This document shows positions 23,924 to 32,321 of a stretch of 64,000 nucleotides of DNA, piece by piece. The stretch's first letter is position 1. Every line of letters starts with the position of its first letter. The position numbers and the translations under genes were made by a program. Source of the stretch: an uncultured Eubacteriales bacterium (GTDB taxonomy: Bacteria; Bacillota_I; Bacilli_A; RF39; UBA660); the NCBI GenBank assembly GCA_905211265.1, contig CAJMAC010000002.1, positions 58,721-122,720 of the forward strand. The letters run 5' to 3'. The notes beneath the pieces are model-generated. The model saw only the letters and a program-made list of their open reading frames with translations, was not told where the DNA came from and made no database searches.

Positions 23924-24622
23924 TTATATTAATTCTTTTAGTAATTCTGAAACAGAATTTAATTCTTTTATGCTATATTCTTTTAGTTCTTTTATACCAT
24001 TAACCATTGTATATCCATTGAATTCTTTAATCATTTCTATATCGCTTTGACCATCTCCAATGGTATATACATTTTGTTTATCTATTTTTACTATATCTAA
24101 AACTTTATATATGGCTTTTTTCTTATTTACATTACTTGAAGTTATTTCTATTGCATTATTAGATAGATAATATATATTTAGTTCATTTTTAAATGTTTCT
24201 TTTATGGTATTTATTACTTTGCCTTTTTCTTCTTTATTACTATATTTAATATATATTTTAGTTATTTCTTTGTTATTTAATTCTTTTGTTTTTTCTTGTG
24301 GAGTACAATAGTAATAGTTTATGGCATTATCTAAATTTAAATAAGGTATTAATTTATTAAGTAAAGTTTTATCTAGAATATATTTGTATAGAATATTATC
24401 TTTACTATCCATAATTAAAGAACCATGGTCTAGTATTAGATAATCATAATTAAAATTAAATTTATTTAAGACTTCTTTAAAACTTGAATAACTTCTTCCT
24501 GTTGCTATTAAAAATATGTTATTATTTTCTCTAAATAAGTTTACATATTTTATATTATTTTTTATATCTTTTTCATCTATATAGAATGTTCTATCAAAAT
24601 CACTTGCTAATAGTTTCTTCAT
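23924..24622 (-). CDS. HAD family (Cof-like) phosphatase
   Basis: A 232-residue HAD IIB hydrolase. Motif I is SDFDRTF (residues 7-13), motif II is ATGRSYSS near 40-47, and motif IV is TIGDGQSDIEMI near 188-199. The start is the ATG at 24622 because TGGAGGT precedes it; the upstream in-frame ATG falls inside that site. Members dephosphorylate sugar phosphates or flavin/pyridoxal phosphates; the substrate cannot be told from sequence. Confidence 0.87.
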   Translation of the reverse strand: MKKLLASDFDRTFYIDEKDIKNNIKYVNLFRENNNIFLIATGRSYSSFKEVLNKFNFNYDYLILDHGSLIMDSKDNILYKYILDKTLLNKLIPYLNLDNAINYYYCTPQEKTKELNNKEITKIYIKYSNKEEKGKVINTIKETFKNELNIYYLSNNAIEITSSNVNKKKAIYKVLDIVKIDKQNVYTIGDGQSDIEMIKEFNGYTMVNGIKELKEYSIKELNSVSELLKELI

Positions 24623-24655
24623 ATTGACCTCCATTTTAATTTTATCATACTTTAT

Positions 24656-24685
24656 ATAAAAAGAAAAGGCGTTTTGCCTTTTCTT
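24656..24685 (-). terminator. Terminator of the collagen-like gene
   Basis: Minus-strand AAGAAAAGGC (24685-24676 region) pairs with GCCTTTTCTT around a five-base loop, followed by TTTTAT. The stop codon of the collagen gene lies at its upstream edge. Confidence 0.85.
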
Positions 24686-25592
24686 ATGCGCTTGGTCCTG
24701 TAGGTCCTTGCGGTATTGTTAAATTTAATATATAGTTAGGTGCAGTTCCTGTGATTGATGCGGCTGCTTGTGTTCCAGGTTCTCCAGTTGTAACTGTTCC
24801 TATTTCTAATATTGGAGTTTCACCTTGTAGTCCTTGAGGTCCAGTAGGTCCTGTGGCACCAGTTTCACCTTGTAATCCTTGAGGTCCGGTAGGTCCAGTA
24901 GCACCAGTTGCACCAGTTTCACCTTGTAGTCCTTGAGGTCCAGTAGGTCCAGTAGGTCCAGTTGCACCAGTTTCTCCTTGTAGTCCTTGAGGACCGGTAG
25001 GCCCAGTAGCACCAGTTTCTCCTTGCAATCCTTGAGGTCCGGTAGGTCCAGTAGCACCAGTTTCTCCTTGTAGTCCTTGAGGACCGGTAGGTCCAGTAGC
25101 ACCTGTTTCTCCTTGTAGTCCTTGAGGACCGGTAGGTCCAGTAGCACCTGTTTCGCCTTGTAATCCTTGAGGACCGGTAGGACCTGTGGCACCAGTTTCG
25201 CCTTGTAATCCTTGAGGACCAGTAGGTCCAGTAGCACCAGTTTCACCTTGTAGTCCTTGAGGACCGGTAGGTCCAGTAGCACCAGTTTCACCTTGCAATC
25301 CTTGAGGACCGGTAGGACCTGTGGCACCAGTTTCACCTTGTAATCCTTGAGGTCCGGTAGGTCCTGTGGCACCAGTTGCTCCCCTAGGTATTGTAAAATT
25401 TAAAATTGCATTTTCTGATGTACCACTATTTGTTACCTGTGCATTTGTTCCAGGTTCTCCAGTTGTAGTACTTCCTACTGTTATAGTTGCTGGTCCTTGT
25501 GGTCCTCTTGGTCCAGTAGGTCCAACTACACAGCATCTTTCTCTATGTCTTCTTCCTTCTTCTATAATTCGTCTTATTTTATCATTATCCAT
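24684..25592 (-). CDS. Collagen-like Gly-X-Y repeat protein, probably spore surface
   Basis: A 302-residue protein. Residues 1-20 are charged (RRHRERCC), then a short Gly-X-Y run, then a 33-residue beta module (TTTGEPGTN to LNFTIPRG). Residues 71-259 are twelve units of GATGPTGPQGLQGET (three units extended by one triplet). Residues 265-297 are a second copy of the beta module (VTTGEPGTQ to LNLTIPQG). This mirrors exosporium filament proteins of the BclA kind in having an N-terminal leader and collagen stalk, but the two matching flanking modules are distinctive. There is no LPXTG anchor and no signal peptide. AAAGGAG precedes the ATG and a CATAAAAT element lies upstream, which supports sporulation expression. 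Confidence 0.85.
   Translation of the reverse strand: MDNDKIRRIIEEGRRHRERCCVVGPTGPRGPQGPATITVGSTTTGEPGTNAQVTNSGTSENAILNFTIPRGATGATGPTGPQGLQGETGATGPTGPQGLQGETGATGPTGPQGLQGETGATGPTGPQGLQGETGATGPTGPQGLQGETGATGPTGPQGLQGETGATGPTGPQGLQGETGATGPTGPQGLQGETGATGPTGPQGLQGETGATGPTGPTGPQGLQGETGATGATGPTGPQGLQGETGATGPTGPQGLQGETPILEIGTVTTGEPGTQAAASITGTAPNYILNLTIPQGPTGPSA
24816..25382 (-). repeat. Twelve tandem 45-54 bp collagen-coding repeats
   Basis: In-frame array encoding GATGPTGPQGLQGET units. The copies differ mostly at third codon positions, so it is an old or gene-converted array. Three units carry an extra nine bases. Likely to vary in length between strains. Confidence 0.95.
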
Positions 25593-25601
25593 AATTAACT
25601 C

Positions 25602-25625
25602 CTTTCTATATTATTTTATGTATAT
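25602..25625 (-). promoter_or_regulatory. CATAAAAT element upstream of the collagen-like gene
   Basis: Minus-strand CATAAAAT within ACATAAAATAATATAG, just before the AAAGGAG site. It matches 7 of 8 positions of the sigma-E -10 consensus, like the CATATAAT octamers before four other sporulation genes. Confidence 0.35.
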
Positions 25626-25694
25626 ATTGAAGAGTGATAATTATTAATGACTAAAAATAAATGTTAAAAAAATTATAAAAAACTATCTATTACA

Positions 25695-25730
25695 TTAAAA
25701 AATAAAAAGCCTTATTTTATAAGACTTTAT
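25695..25730 (-). terminator. tmRNA terminator
   Basis: Minus strand: AAAGTCTTAT pairs with ATAAGGCTTT (one T-G pair) around a three-base loop, followed by TTTATTTTTT. Confidence 0.8.
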
Positions 25731-25739
25731 TTTCATTAA

Positions 25740-26097
25740 TGGTGGAGGTGAGGGGAGTCGAACCCCTGTCCGAAAATCCTTTAATAAAAACTTCTACAAG
25801 TTTAGTTAGTTAGATAGATTTCGAAAATATTATAATTAACTAACAAATTAAAATATTTTCTAGTTTATATTATTCGTTATAGATTATAAACTTTATCTAT
25901 AATATAGCTTGCTTTATAAGTCTATGTTATTTCTCACAAGCAAAGAAATAGATAGACCTCTTGTTTACTTAAATTTTAAGCAAAAGCAAGAGCGTTGTTA
26001 TAGTTGTTTCCAGCTATATTTAATTTGTCTATTATCGTTAGACATCCGACTTGCAGTTTAAATCTCCGTTATTCCCGTCGAAGCCAAAGGCACCCCC
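25740..26097 (-). ncRNA. ssrA: Transfer-messenger RNA
   Basis: A 358-nt tmRNA with encoded CCA. The 5' end GGGGGTG pairs with the 3' CACCTCC, and the T-arm GGGTTCGACTCCC and the GGCTTCGACGGG start are typical. The tag reading frame (26014 down to 25976) starts at a GCT resume codon and encodes AGNNYNNALAFA, then TAA. tmRNA rescues stalled ribosomes and tags the nascent protein for proteolysis. The tag end AFA differs from the usual ALAA and resembles tags of mollicutes such as Mesoplasma (YAFA). The interval between the tag and T-arm contains several AT-rich helices consistent with pseudoknots. Confidence 0.97.
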
Positions 26098-26147
26098 AGG
26101 ACATATAAATTATAACAAATGTTTAGTTTTTTGTCAATTTCTTTATA

Positions 26148-26182
26148 AAAAATAGTATTAACAAATCTTGCTAATACTATTT
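26148..26182 (-). terminator. Terminator of the two-component operon
   Basis: Minus strand AAATAGTATTA (26182-26172) pairs with TAATACTATTT (26160-26150), followed by TTT. The histidine kinase TAG stop lies within the stem. Confidence 0.85.
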
Positions 26183-27442
26183 AATTATAAATTTTACCCC
26201 ATTTTTAGCATTTTCTATTGTAATATCATATTTCAAGAATTGGAGTGTTTTTTTTACAATTGATAGTCCTAGACCAAAAACTCCCTTTATACCTTTTTCA
26301 TAAGGCGTAAATATATCGTTTAAGATGTTTTCTTCAATATTTGGACCATCATTATAGAGAGTAATAACATTCTTTTTAATTGTTATTTTAACTTCTTTTT
26401 TTGCATATCTTATAAAATTATTTAATATGTTATCAATTATTGCTTCCCACATATCAGCACTTCCACGAAATGTTGTATTATTATCCATTTCCAAAGTAAA
26501 TTTAACATCAGGTCGAGCCATTTTGAATTTATCAACAGAACTGTTGACAATATTTTTTATATCTAAGGTAACATTTAAATTGTTTTTTTGATCTTTTATA
26601 TAATTTAATTTATTTAAATATAATAAGGAGTGAACTTTTATTTCTAATTTTTTTAATTGCTCTTTAATTATTTCTAATGTTTTTTCCTTTGTTTCTATTC
26701 CGTCTTCGGAAGCTTCAATGTAAGATTTCATTACTGTAATTGGGGTTTTAAAATCATGTGAAATGTTTTGATACATCTGATTTTTATATGTTTCGTTTTC
26801 TTTTAGGTAGACTCTCATATTGTCTACGGCAAGATCAAGAGTATGTAATTCGTCATCATAATTGTCAGATTCAAATTTATAGTCATCATTATCTATATTA
26901 TCAATTTTTCCTTTTATTTTTTTTATTCTTGTTACTAGACTATTTGACCATAATATTACCAAAACAGACACTAATCCAAAAGTTATACCTATTATTAGAA
27001 ATATTACTTGGAAGATATTTCTTTTCATATCTAATATATATTTATTATCAGTTAATGCTATTCTTTTATCACTTGTATTATTCACTGCGTAATAGTAATA
27101 TGTTTTATTTTTTATTTTGAATTTTCCATAATTACTATCTATGTTATTTAGAACATCCTCTATATAATCAAGATTGATAATAGATTCTATATTATCTGAT
27201 ATTGTTACTGTATCGCTATTTTTCTTTACATAGATAAAGGCTATTTCACTATTTAATTTATTTTTTGCGGTATCTAAATCTTCAATATAACTTAATGGTT
27301 GTTTTAAATAATTATATAAGTTTTCTTCATAAATTGGAAGTAGGGTTTTAGGAAGAATTATACCTAATGATACTACAACAATGCTTATTATAATTATAGA
27401 TAAGTAAAGGAGTTGTTCAGTAAGAGAACGCTTTTGTTTCAT
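26177..27442 (-). CDS. Sensor histidine kinase
   Basis: A 421-residue membrane kinase. Helices at about 11-32 and 143-165 enclose a roughly 110-residue extracellular sensor domain; a HAMP-like linker follows. The phosphorylated His is His229 in NISHDFKTPIT, and the ATPase has an N box (AIIDNILNNFIRYA), and GLGLSIVKK. It overlaps the response regulator stop by 4 bp (ATGA). The system is divergent from the calcium ATPase, so the sensor may respond to divalent cations or envelope stress; this is inference. Confidence 0.93.
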   Translation of the reverse strand: MKQKRSLTEQLLYLSIIIISIVVVSLGIILPKTLLPIYEENLYNYLKQPLSYIEDLDTAKNKLNSEIAFIYVKKNSDTVTISDNIESIINLDYIEDVLNNIDSNYGKFKIKNKTYYYYAVNNTSDKRIALTDNKYILDMKRNIFQVIFLIIGITFGLVSVLVILWSNSLVTRIKKIKGKIDNIDNDDYKFESDNYDDELHTLDLAVDNMRVYLKENETYKNQMYQNISHDFKTPITVMKSYIEASEDGIETKEKTLEIIKEQLKKLEIKVHSLLYLNKLNYIKDQKNNLNVTLDIKNIVNSSVDKFKMARPDVKFTLEMDNNTTFRGSADMWEAIIDNILNNFIRYAKKEVKITIKKNVITLYNDGPNIEENILNDIFTPYEKGIKGVFGLGLSIVKKTLQFLKYDITIENAKNGVKFIIK

Positions 27443-28095
27443 GTTAATCTATATCCAAATCCATATATTGTATTAACATTGAGTTTAGGCATTTTTTTTC
27501 TTAATCTTCTTACTAAATCATCTACAACGCGTTCATTTCCAAAATAATTATCTCCCCATATATTAGTTAGAATATCATCTCTGGAAAATTGTTTGTTCTT
27601 GTTTTTTAAAAACATATATAATAAATCAAATTCTAAGGTAGTTAGATTTATTTCTTTGTTATTTTCTGTAACAACTCTTTTATCTACATCTATAATATAA
27701 GTTTCATAAAATATTTTTTGTTCTTTGGTTGAGTAAACTCTTTTAATTATATTATTTACTCTTAATACTAATTCTTTTGGTGAATATGGTTTGGTAATAT
27801 AGTCATCACTACCTAGTTCTAATCCAATTATTTTGTCTAGGTCTTTATCTCTTGCTGATGTAAATATTACTGGTACATTAGGATTAATTTCTCTTATTTT
27901 TTTTATAATATCATATCCACTTATGTCATCTGATAACATTATATCTAATATCCATAAGTTTATATTATCATTGATATTATTAATAGCGCCAATTCCTTTT
28001 GTATAACTTACAACTTCATAGTCATTTTTTTCTAGATAAGTTTTTATTAAATTATTTAAGTCTATTTCATCTTCGACTAAGGCTATTTTATACAT
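27439..28095 (-). CDS. OmpR-family response regulator
   Basis: A 218-residue regulator. The receiver domain has Asp9 region (VEDE), phospho-acceptor Asp51 in LDIML and the switch Lys in TKPYSPKEL. The C-terminal winged helix has the typical TTLEFDLLYMFLKN, FSRDDILTNIWG and VDDLVRRLRKKM blocks. First gene of the operon, with TGGTGGTG before the ATG. Its DNA target may include the inverted repeat at 28221-28250 in the shared intergenic region. Confidence 0.95.
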   Translation of the reverse strand: MYKIALVEDEIDLNNLIKTYLEKNDYEVVSYTKGIGAINNINDNINLWILDIMLSDDISGYDIIKKIREINPNVPVIFTSARDKDLDKIIGLELGSDDYITKPYSPKELVLRVNNIIKRVYSTKEQKIFYETYIIDVDKRVVTENNKEINLTTLEFDLLYMFLKNKNKQFSRDDILTNIWGDNYFGNERVVDDLVRRLRKKMPKLNVNTIYGFGYRLT

Positions 28096-28131
28096 TATAT
28101 CACCACCATATTTAGTATATCACTTTTTATT

Positions 28132-28155
28132 TTATTTTTCTATATGTTTATTCAT
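28132..28155 (-). CDS. Possible seven-residue leader peptide
   Basis: Minus-strand ATG at 28155 encodes MNKHIEK then TAA. It has a strong GGAGG site six bases upstream, better than that of the response regulator, and ends 36 bp before the regulator start. It could be a regulatory upstream ORF or chance; no attenuator hairpin is apparent. Confidence 0.3.
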   Translation of the reverse strand: MNKHIEK

Positions 28156-28220
28156 ATATCACCTCCATTTGCTTATGATTATACTCTTTAATATTGGGAT
28201 AATTATCAAATAAATGTGTG

Positions 28221-28250
28221 AAATTATGTTATTTAAAAAAAACATAATTT
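28221..28250. promoter_or_regulatory. 10-bp inverted repeat between regulator and ATPase
   Basis: AAATTATGTT (28221-28230) and AACATAATTT (28241-28250) are perfect complements with a 10-bp gap. The site sits upstream of the ATPase -10 (TATAAT, 28278-28283) and upstream of the divergent regulator. It could be an operator or a hairpin; no T run follows on the plus strand. Confidence 0.5.
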
Positions 28251-28277
28251 TATGTATGAAAAAATTAAGGTATATGT

Positions 28278-28283
28278 TATAAT
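28278..28283 (+). promoter_or_regulatory. -10 element of the calcium ATPase promoter
   Basis: TATAAT with no recognisable -35 hexamer (TATGAA at the expected place). The lack of a -35 fits activation by a regulator bound upstream. AAAGGAGG precedes the ATG at 28309. Confidence 0.6.
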
Positions 28284-28308
28284 TAATATAGAATAAAAGG
28301 AGGTATAT

Positions 28309-30942
28309 ATGAATTATGAATTAATGAATTCAGATGAAGTTATTAGTGAATTAGTTTCTGATAAGAATGGGTTAACTGATAATGAAGTTAAGAAAAGATT
28401 AGTTATGTATGGTAAAAATATACTTCCTAAGGAAAAAAAAGATAGTATATATAAGATATTTTTTAGTCAGTTTGCTAATGCAATTACTTTAATTTTAGTT
28501 TTTACTTGTATATTTTCATTTATGATTAATGAAATAGTAGATGGTATTGCTATTGTGTTAATTATTATGATTGATGTTATTATGGGTACTATTCAAGAAT
28601 ATAAAGCTAAAAAAAGTGCTGAATCTTTATCTAATATGATTAAAGTTAATACAAAGGTTTTAAGAAATGGTAGAGAAAAAATTGTTGATTCAGAAGATTT
28701 AGTAGTAGGGGATATATTTTATTTAGAGTCAGGTGATAAGGTAAGTGCAGATGCTAGAATTATTGAATGTAATAATTTATCTATTAATGAATCTATGCTT
28801 ACTGGGGAGTCTAATGCTATTTTTAAGAATAGTTCTAAAATGAAAGAAAAGAAATCTATTAGTGAATCAGTTAACATGGTTTATGCTGGTACTAGTGTTA
28901 TAACTGGTAGGGCAAAGTGTATTGCTGTTGGTACTGGTAGTAATACGGAAATTGGTAGAATTGCTACTACTGTAATTGATACTAAAAAGGAAGATAGTCC
29001 TCTTACTATTAGAATGAATAAGTTTACGAAACAAATTAGTATTGCAATAGTATGTGTGTCAATCGTTTTACTTATTTCTTTGTATATTAAAGGTGCAGAA
29101 TTAAAAGAAATGTTTTTATCTGTTGTTGCACTTTCAGTGTCTGCGATGCCTGAGGGCCTTCCTTTGGCTCTTACTCTTGCTCTTACTATTGGTGCAAATA
29201 GAATGTCAAAGAAAAAAGTTATTGTAAAGCAACTTAATGCAGTTGAAGCGTTAGGAAGTTGTAGTGTTATTGCTAGTGATAAAACAGGAACACTTACTGT
29301 TAATGAACAAACTTTAAAGAAAATTATTTTACCTAATAATAATAATTATGAGATAACAGGTAGTGGTTATAATGATAATGGTAAAGTTATTGGTGAAGAA
29401 TTAGATTTTGCTTATAATATTATTAAGTATGGGGTTATTAATAATGAATCTGGTCTTGTTAAGGATAAGAATGATAAATGGGTAAGTTATGGAGATTCAA
29501 TTGATATTGCTTTTTTGGCATGTGGAAAAAAATCTAAGGTTGATATTAGTAATGTTATTAAGTTAGGTGGTATTCCATATGAATCTATTAATAAATATTC
29601 TTGTGTATTTTATAAGGAAAATGATAGAGTATTTTGTACTGTTAAGGGTTCAGTTGAAGTTGTTTTAGAATTATGTAATAAGATGAATATTGGTAATAAA
29701 AATGTTAAGTTAGATAGCGAGTTAATAGATAAACAAAGTGAAAAATTGGCAAGTGATGGATATAGAGTTTTAGCAATTGCTCATGGTGAGGTTAACAATT
29801 TTGAGGAAAAGAATAGTTATAGTAAAAAAGATATTCCTAAACTTAATTTTATAGGATTATGTGGATTTGTTGATCCTGTTAGAAAAGAAGTTAAGAAATC
29901 AATTGATAGTTGTTTAAAATCTGGAATTAAGGTTGTTATGATAACAGGAGATCATCCAATTACTGCTTATTCAATTGCGAAAACATTAGATTTAGCTACT
30001 GATTATTCTTATGTTACTACTGGTGAAGAAATAGAGAAATATAAAAATATGTCTATAAATGAATTTGATAATTTTATTAAGAGTAAAACTGTTTTTTCTA
30101 GAGTTACACCGCTTCAAAAATTAGAAATTGTGGAATCTTATAAAAGACAAGGGGAGTTTGTAGCAGTTACGGGAGATGGTGTAAATGATGCACCTGCTTT
30201 GAAAAGTGCAAATATTGGTGTTGCTATGGGAAGTGGCACTGATGTTGCTAAGGAAACAAGTAATATGATAATTGTTGATAATAACTTTATGTCAATAGTT
30301 AGTGCAGTTGAAGAAGGAAGAAATGCTTATGCAAATATTAGAAAAGTTTTATATATGCTTCTTTCTTGTGGATTAGCTGAGGTATTAGCCTTTGTTCTTG
30401 CTATATTATTTGATTTACCTATGCCTCTTGTGGCAGTACAATTATTATGGTTAAATATTGTTACTGATGGTTTACAAGATTTAGCATTATCTTTTGAAAA
30501 AGAAAAATTATTGGATAGAAAAAGTAGTAATAATATATTTGATAAACAAATGATTGAACAGATTTTAGTATCAGGTTTATTTATGGGAATTATTAGTTTT
30601 ATTGTGTTTGCAATATTAATTAAGAAGTTTGATATGCAAGTTAGTACTGCAAGAGGATATGTTATGGCTTTAATGGTATTTATGCAAAATATGCATGTAC
30701 TTAATTGTCGTAGTGAATATTTAAGTGTATTTAATAATCCAATTAAAAATAATGTTTTTGTATTATTTAGTATAGTTAGTGCAATTATATTACAAATTAT
30801 AGTTATGGAAGTAGACATGTTTAGTATGTTTTTACAAACTACTAGTATACCTTTTGTACATTTAATATTTTTATTCTTAGCTAGTTTACCTATATTATTA
30901 ATTATGGAAATGTACAAAGAAATTAAAAAGAAGAAGAATTAG
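28309..30942 (+). CDS. Calcium-type P-type ATPase
   Basis: An 877-residue P-type ATPase of the PMCA/SERCA class, expected to export Ca2+ from the cytoplasm. The actuator loop has MLTGES, the ion-binding helix M4 has MPEGLPLAL, the phosphorylated Asp (about 324) is in SDKTGTLT, the hinge has TGDGVNDAPALK, and M5-M6 carries the NIVTDGLQDLAL run. The C-terminus has four further helices. It is the first gene of an operon with a cation exchanger. Mg2+ or Na+ specificity cannot be excluded. Confidence 0.95.
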   Translation: MNYELMNSDEVISELVSDKNGLTDNEVKKRLVMYGKNILPKEKKDSIYKIFFSQFANAITLILVFTCIFSFMINEIVDGIAIVLIIMIDVIMGTIQEYKAKKSAESLSNMIKVNTKVLRNGREKIVDSEDLVVGDIFYLESGDKVSADARIIECNNLSINESMLTGESNAIFKNSSKMKEKKSISESVNMVYAGTSVITGRAKCIAVGTGSNTEIGRIATTVIDTKKEDSPLTIRMNKFTKQISIAIVCVSIVLLISLYIKGAELKEMFLSVVALSVSAMPEGLPLALTLALTIGANRMSKKKVIVKQLNAVEALGSCSVIASDKTGTLTVNEQTLKKIILPNNNNYEITGSGYNDNGKVIGEELDFAYNIIKYGVINNESGLVKDKNDKWVSYGDSIDIAFLACGKKSKVDISNVIKLGGIPYESINKYSCVFYKENDRVFCTVKGSVEVVLELCNKMNIGNKNVKLDSELIDKQSEKLASDGYRVLAIAHGEVNNFEEKNSYSKKDIPKLNFIGLCGFVDPVRKEVKKSIDSCLKSGIKVVMITGDHPITAYSIAKTLDLATDYSYVTTGEEIEKYKNMSINEFDNFIKSKTVFSRVTPLQKLEIVESYKRQGEFVAVTGDGVNDAPALKSANIGVAMGSGTDVAKETSNMIIVDNNFMSIVSAVEEGRNAYANIRKVLYMLLSCGLAEVLAFVLAILFDLPMPLVAVQLLWLNIVTDGLQDLALSFEKEKLLDRKSSNNIFDKQMIEQILVSGLFMGIISFIVFAILIKKFDMQVSTARGYVMALMVFMQNMHVLNCRSEYLSVFNNPIKNNVFVLFSIVSAIILQIIVMEVDMFSMFLQTTSIPFVHLIFLFLASLPILLIMEMYKEIKKKKN

Positions 30943-30951
30943 GGTGATAAG

Positions 30952-31896
30952 ATGGAATATTTGTTATTAATAATTGGCTTTATTTTAATTGTTAAATTTT
31001 CAGATATTTTAGTTGATGCAGCATGTTCTGTAGCAAATAATTTAAAGATACCTAAAATTGTTATAGCACTTACTGTTATGGCGTTTGGAACTTGTGCTCC
31101 AGAGATTGCTATATCATTTAAGAGTATTTCTGCGGGTAATGGTAGTATGGCATTAAGTAATGTTGTAGGTAGCTGTATTATTAATGTTTTAATGATTATA
31201 GGTCTTGCTGCGATAATTAGTCCGATTAAGGTTAAAAATGATACAATTAATAAAGAAGTTCCACTTCTTTGTTTAATTACTTTAATATTTTCTATTTTAG
31301 TTTTAGATAGTACTCTTGTTAGTTCTATGCCTAATACTATTACTAGATTTGATGGTATAATACTATTACTTTTATTTATGATATTTGTATTTTATTTGTA
31401 TAATATAGTAAAAGAACACAAAAATAAAAATAGGTCAAAGCCTAAGTATGGTATGGTTAAGTCTATTATACTTGTTATTATAAGTATATTTGTTGTAGCT
31501 AAAGCAAGTGATTTAATCGTAGATAATGCAGTTATTATTGCTAATAATTTAGGAGTTAGTCATAAGATTATAACAATGATAATTATAGTTATTGGTACTA
31601 GTTTACCTGAACTTACTATGACTGTAAGAAGTGCTAAAAAACATGAATTTGATATTGCGTTAGGTAATATTATTGGTACAAATATATTTAATATTTGTAT
31701 TGTATTAGGACTTCCTCTTATTATATATGGAGATGTTCCTATTAGTGATTTTGGTATAATAGATTTTGTAATTTTATTTACTTCGACTGTTGTACTTTAT
31801 ATTTTTGCTAAAACTGATAAGAAGTTAAATAAAAGTGAAGGTATAGTAATGTTTTTAATCTTTGTATGTTATTATGCATATATATTGTTAGTATAA
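30952..31896 (+). CDS. Ca2+/cation antiporter, CaCA family
   Basis: A 314-residue exchanger with ten membrane helices in two inverted halves. The alpha repeats are FGTCAPEIAISFKSI near residues 45-60 and GTSLPELTMTVRSAKK near 214-229, each with the acidic residue that binds the ion. A basic cytoplasmic loop (about 145-165) separates them. It lies 9 bp after the calcium ATPase, so the operon couples an ATP-driven and an ion-gradient-driven exporter. Confidence 0.94.
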   Translation: MEYLLLIIGFILIVKFSDILVDAACSVANNLKIPKIVIALTVMAFGTCAPEIAISFKSISAGNGSMALSNVVGSCIINVLMIIGLAAIISPIKVKNDTINKEVPLLCLITLIFSILVLDSTLVSSMPNTITRFDGIILLLLFMIFVFYLYNIVKEHKNKNRSKPKYGMVKSIILVIISIFVVAKASDLIVDNAVIIANNLGVSHKIITMIIIVIGTSLPELTMTVRSAKKHEFDIALGNIIGTNIFNICIVLGLPLIIYGDVPISDFGIIDFVILFTSTVVLYIFAKTDKKLNKSEGIVMFLIFVCYYAYILLV

Positions 31897-31930
31897 AAAA
31901 ATACACTTCTTGGTTTGAGGTGTATTTTTA
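31895..31930. terminator. Bidirectional terminator after the exchanger
   Basis: ATACACTTC pairs with GAGGTGTAT (one T-G pair) with flanking A and T runs, between convergent genes. Confidence 0.8.
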
Positions 31931-31941
31931 GTTGTTAATAA

Positions 31942-32175
31942 TTATCTATGCATACCTTTTTTGTCTTTGATAGGCATTATTTTGCTTTCATAGTACCATT
32001 GATTATATGCCATTGCGTCTTCATATGAAGCCCATTCTTTTCCATCAACTGATTTAAAAGAAATTCCTTTTCCAAAATCTGTGCGTGGGTCAATTTTTTG
32101 CTCAAGTCCTTTTCCATAATCTGTACGTGGGTCAATTTTTTCGAAATTATCATAATATATTTTTTCTTTATCCAT
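31942..32175 (-). CDS. Hypothetical protein with a repeated PRTDxGKG motif
   Basis: A 77-residue soluble protein. KIDPRTDYGKG and KIDPRTDFGKG are tandem near-identical repeats (about residues 13-23 and 27-37), followed by a WASYEDAMAYNQWYYES stretch. AAGGAGG precedes the ATG. No family recognised. The repeat may be a ligand- or partner-binding element. Confidence 0.7.
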   Translation of the reverse strand: MDKEKIYYDNFEKIDPRTDYGKGLEQKIDPRTDFGKGISFKSVDGKEWASYEDAMAYNQWYYESKIMPIKDKKGMHR

Positions 32176-32321
32176 TGTATTCCTCCTTATATGTTTAGTA
32201 TAGCATAATTTTCTATATATTTGTATAATTTTTATTAGTTTTTTACATTATTTTGTAGTAATTTTGTAAATTTTTTTGTAGTGAATGATGATAAAAGTAA
32301 GGATATTTATAAAATAAAAAA

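Noticed and set aside
24806..25372. Minus-strand 188-residue ORF of Leu/Lys/Asp-rich repeats
   Set aside because: It is an out-of-frame reading of the collagen repeat array; the collagen frame has a start, ribosome site and terminator.
24816..25382. Regular repeats looking like a CRISPR array
   Set aside because: Units abut without unique spacers and all encode Gly-X-Y triplets in frame.
26758..27120. Plus-strand ORF opposite the histidine kinase
   Set aside because: Shadow of a clearly conserved gene, without promoter or ribosome site.
28096..28308. Riboswitch before the calcium ATPase
   Set aside because: No conserved aptamer core or terminator/antiterminator arrangement is visible; only an inverted repeat and a short ORF.
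30327..30917. Minus-strand 196-residue ORF inside the P-type ATPase
   Set aside because: It lies opposite conserved transmembrane coding sequence, has no ribosome site and shows no family features.
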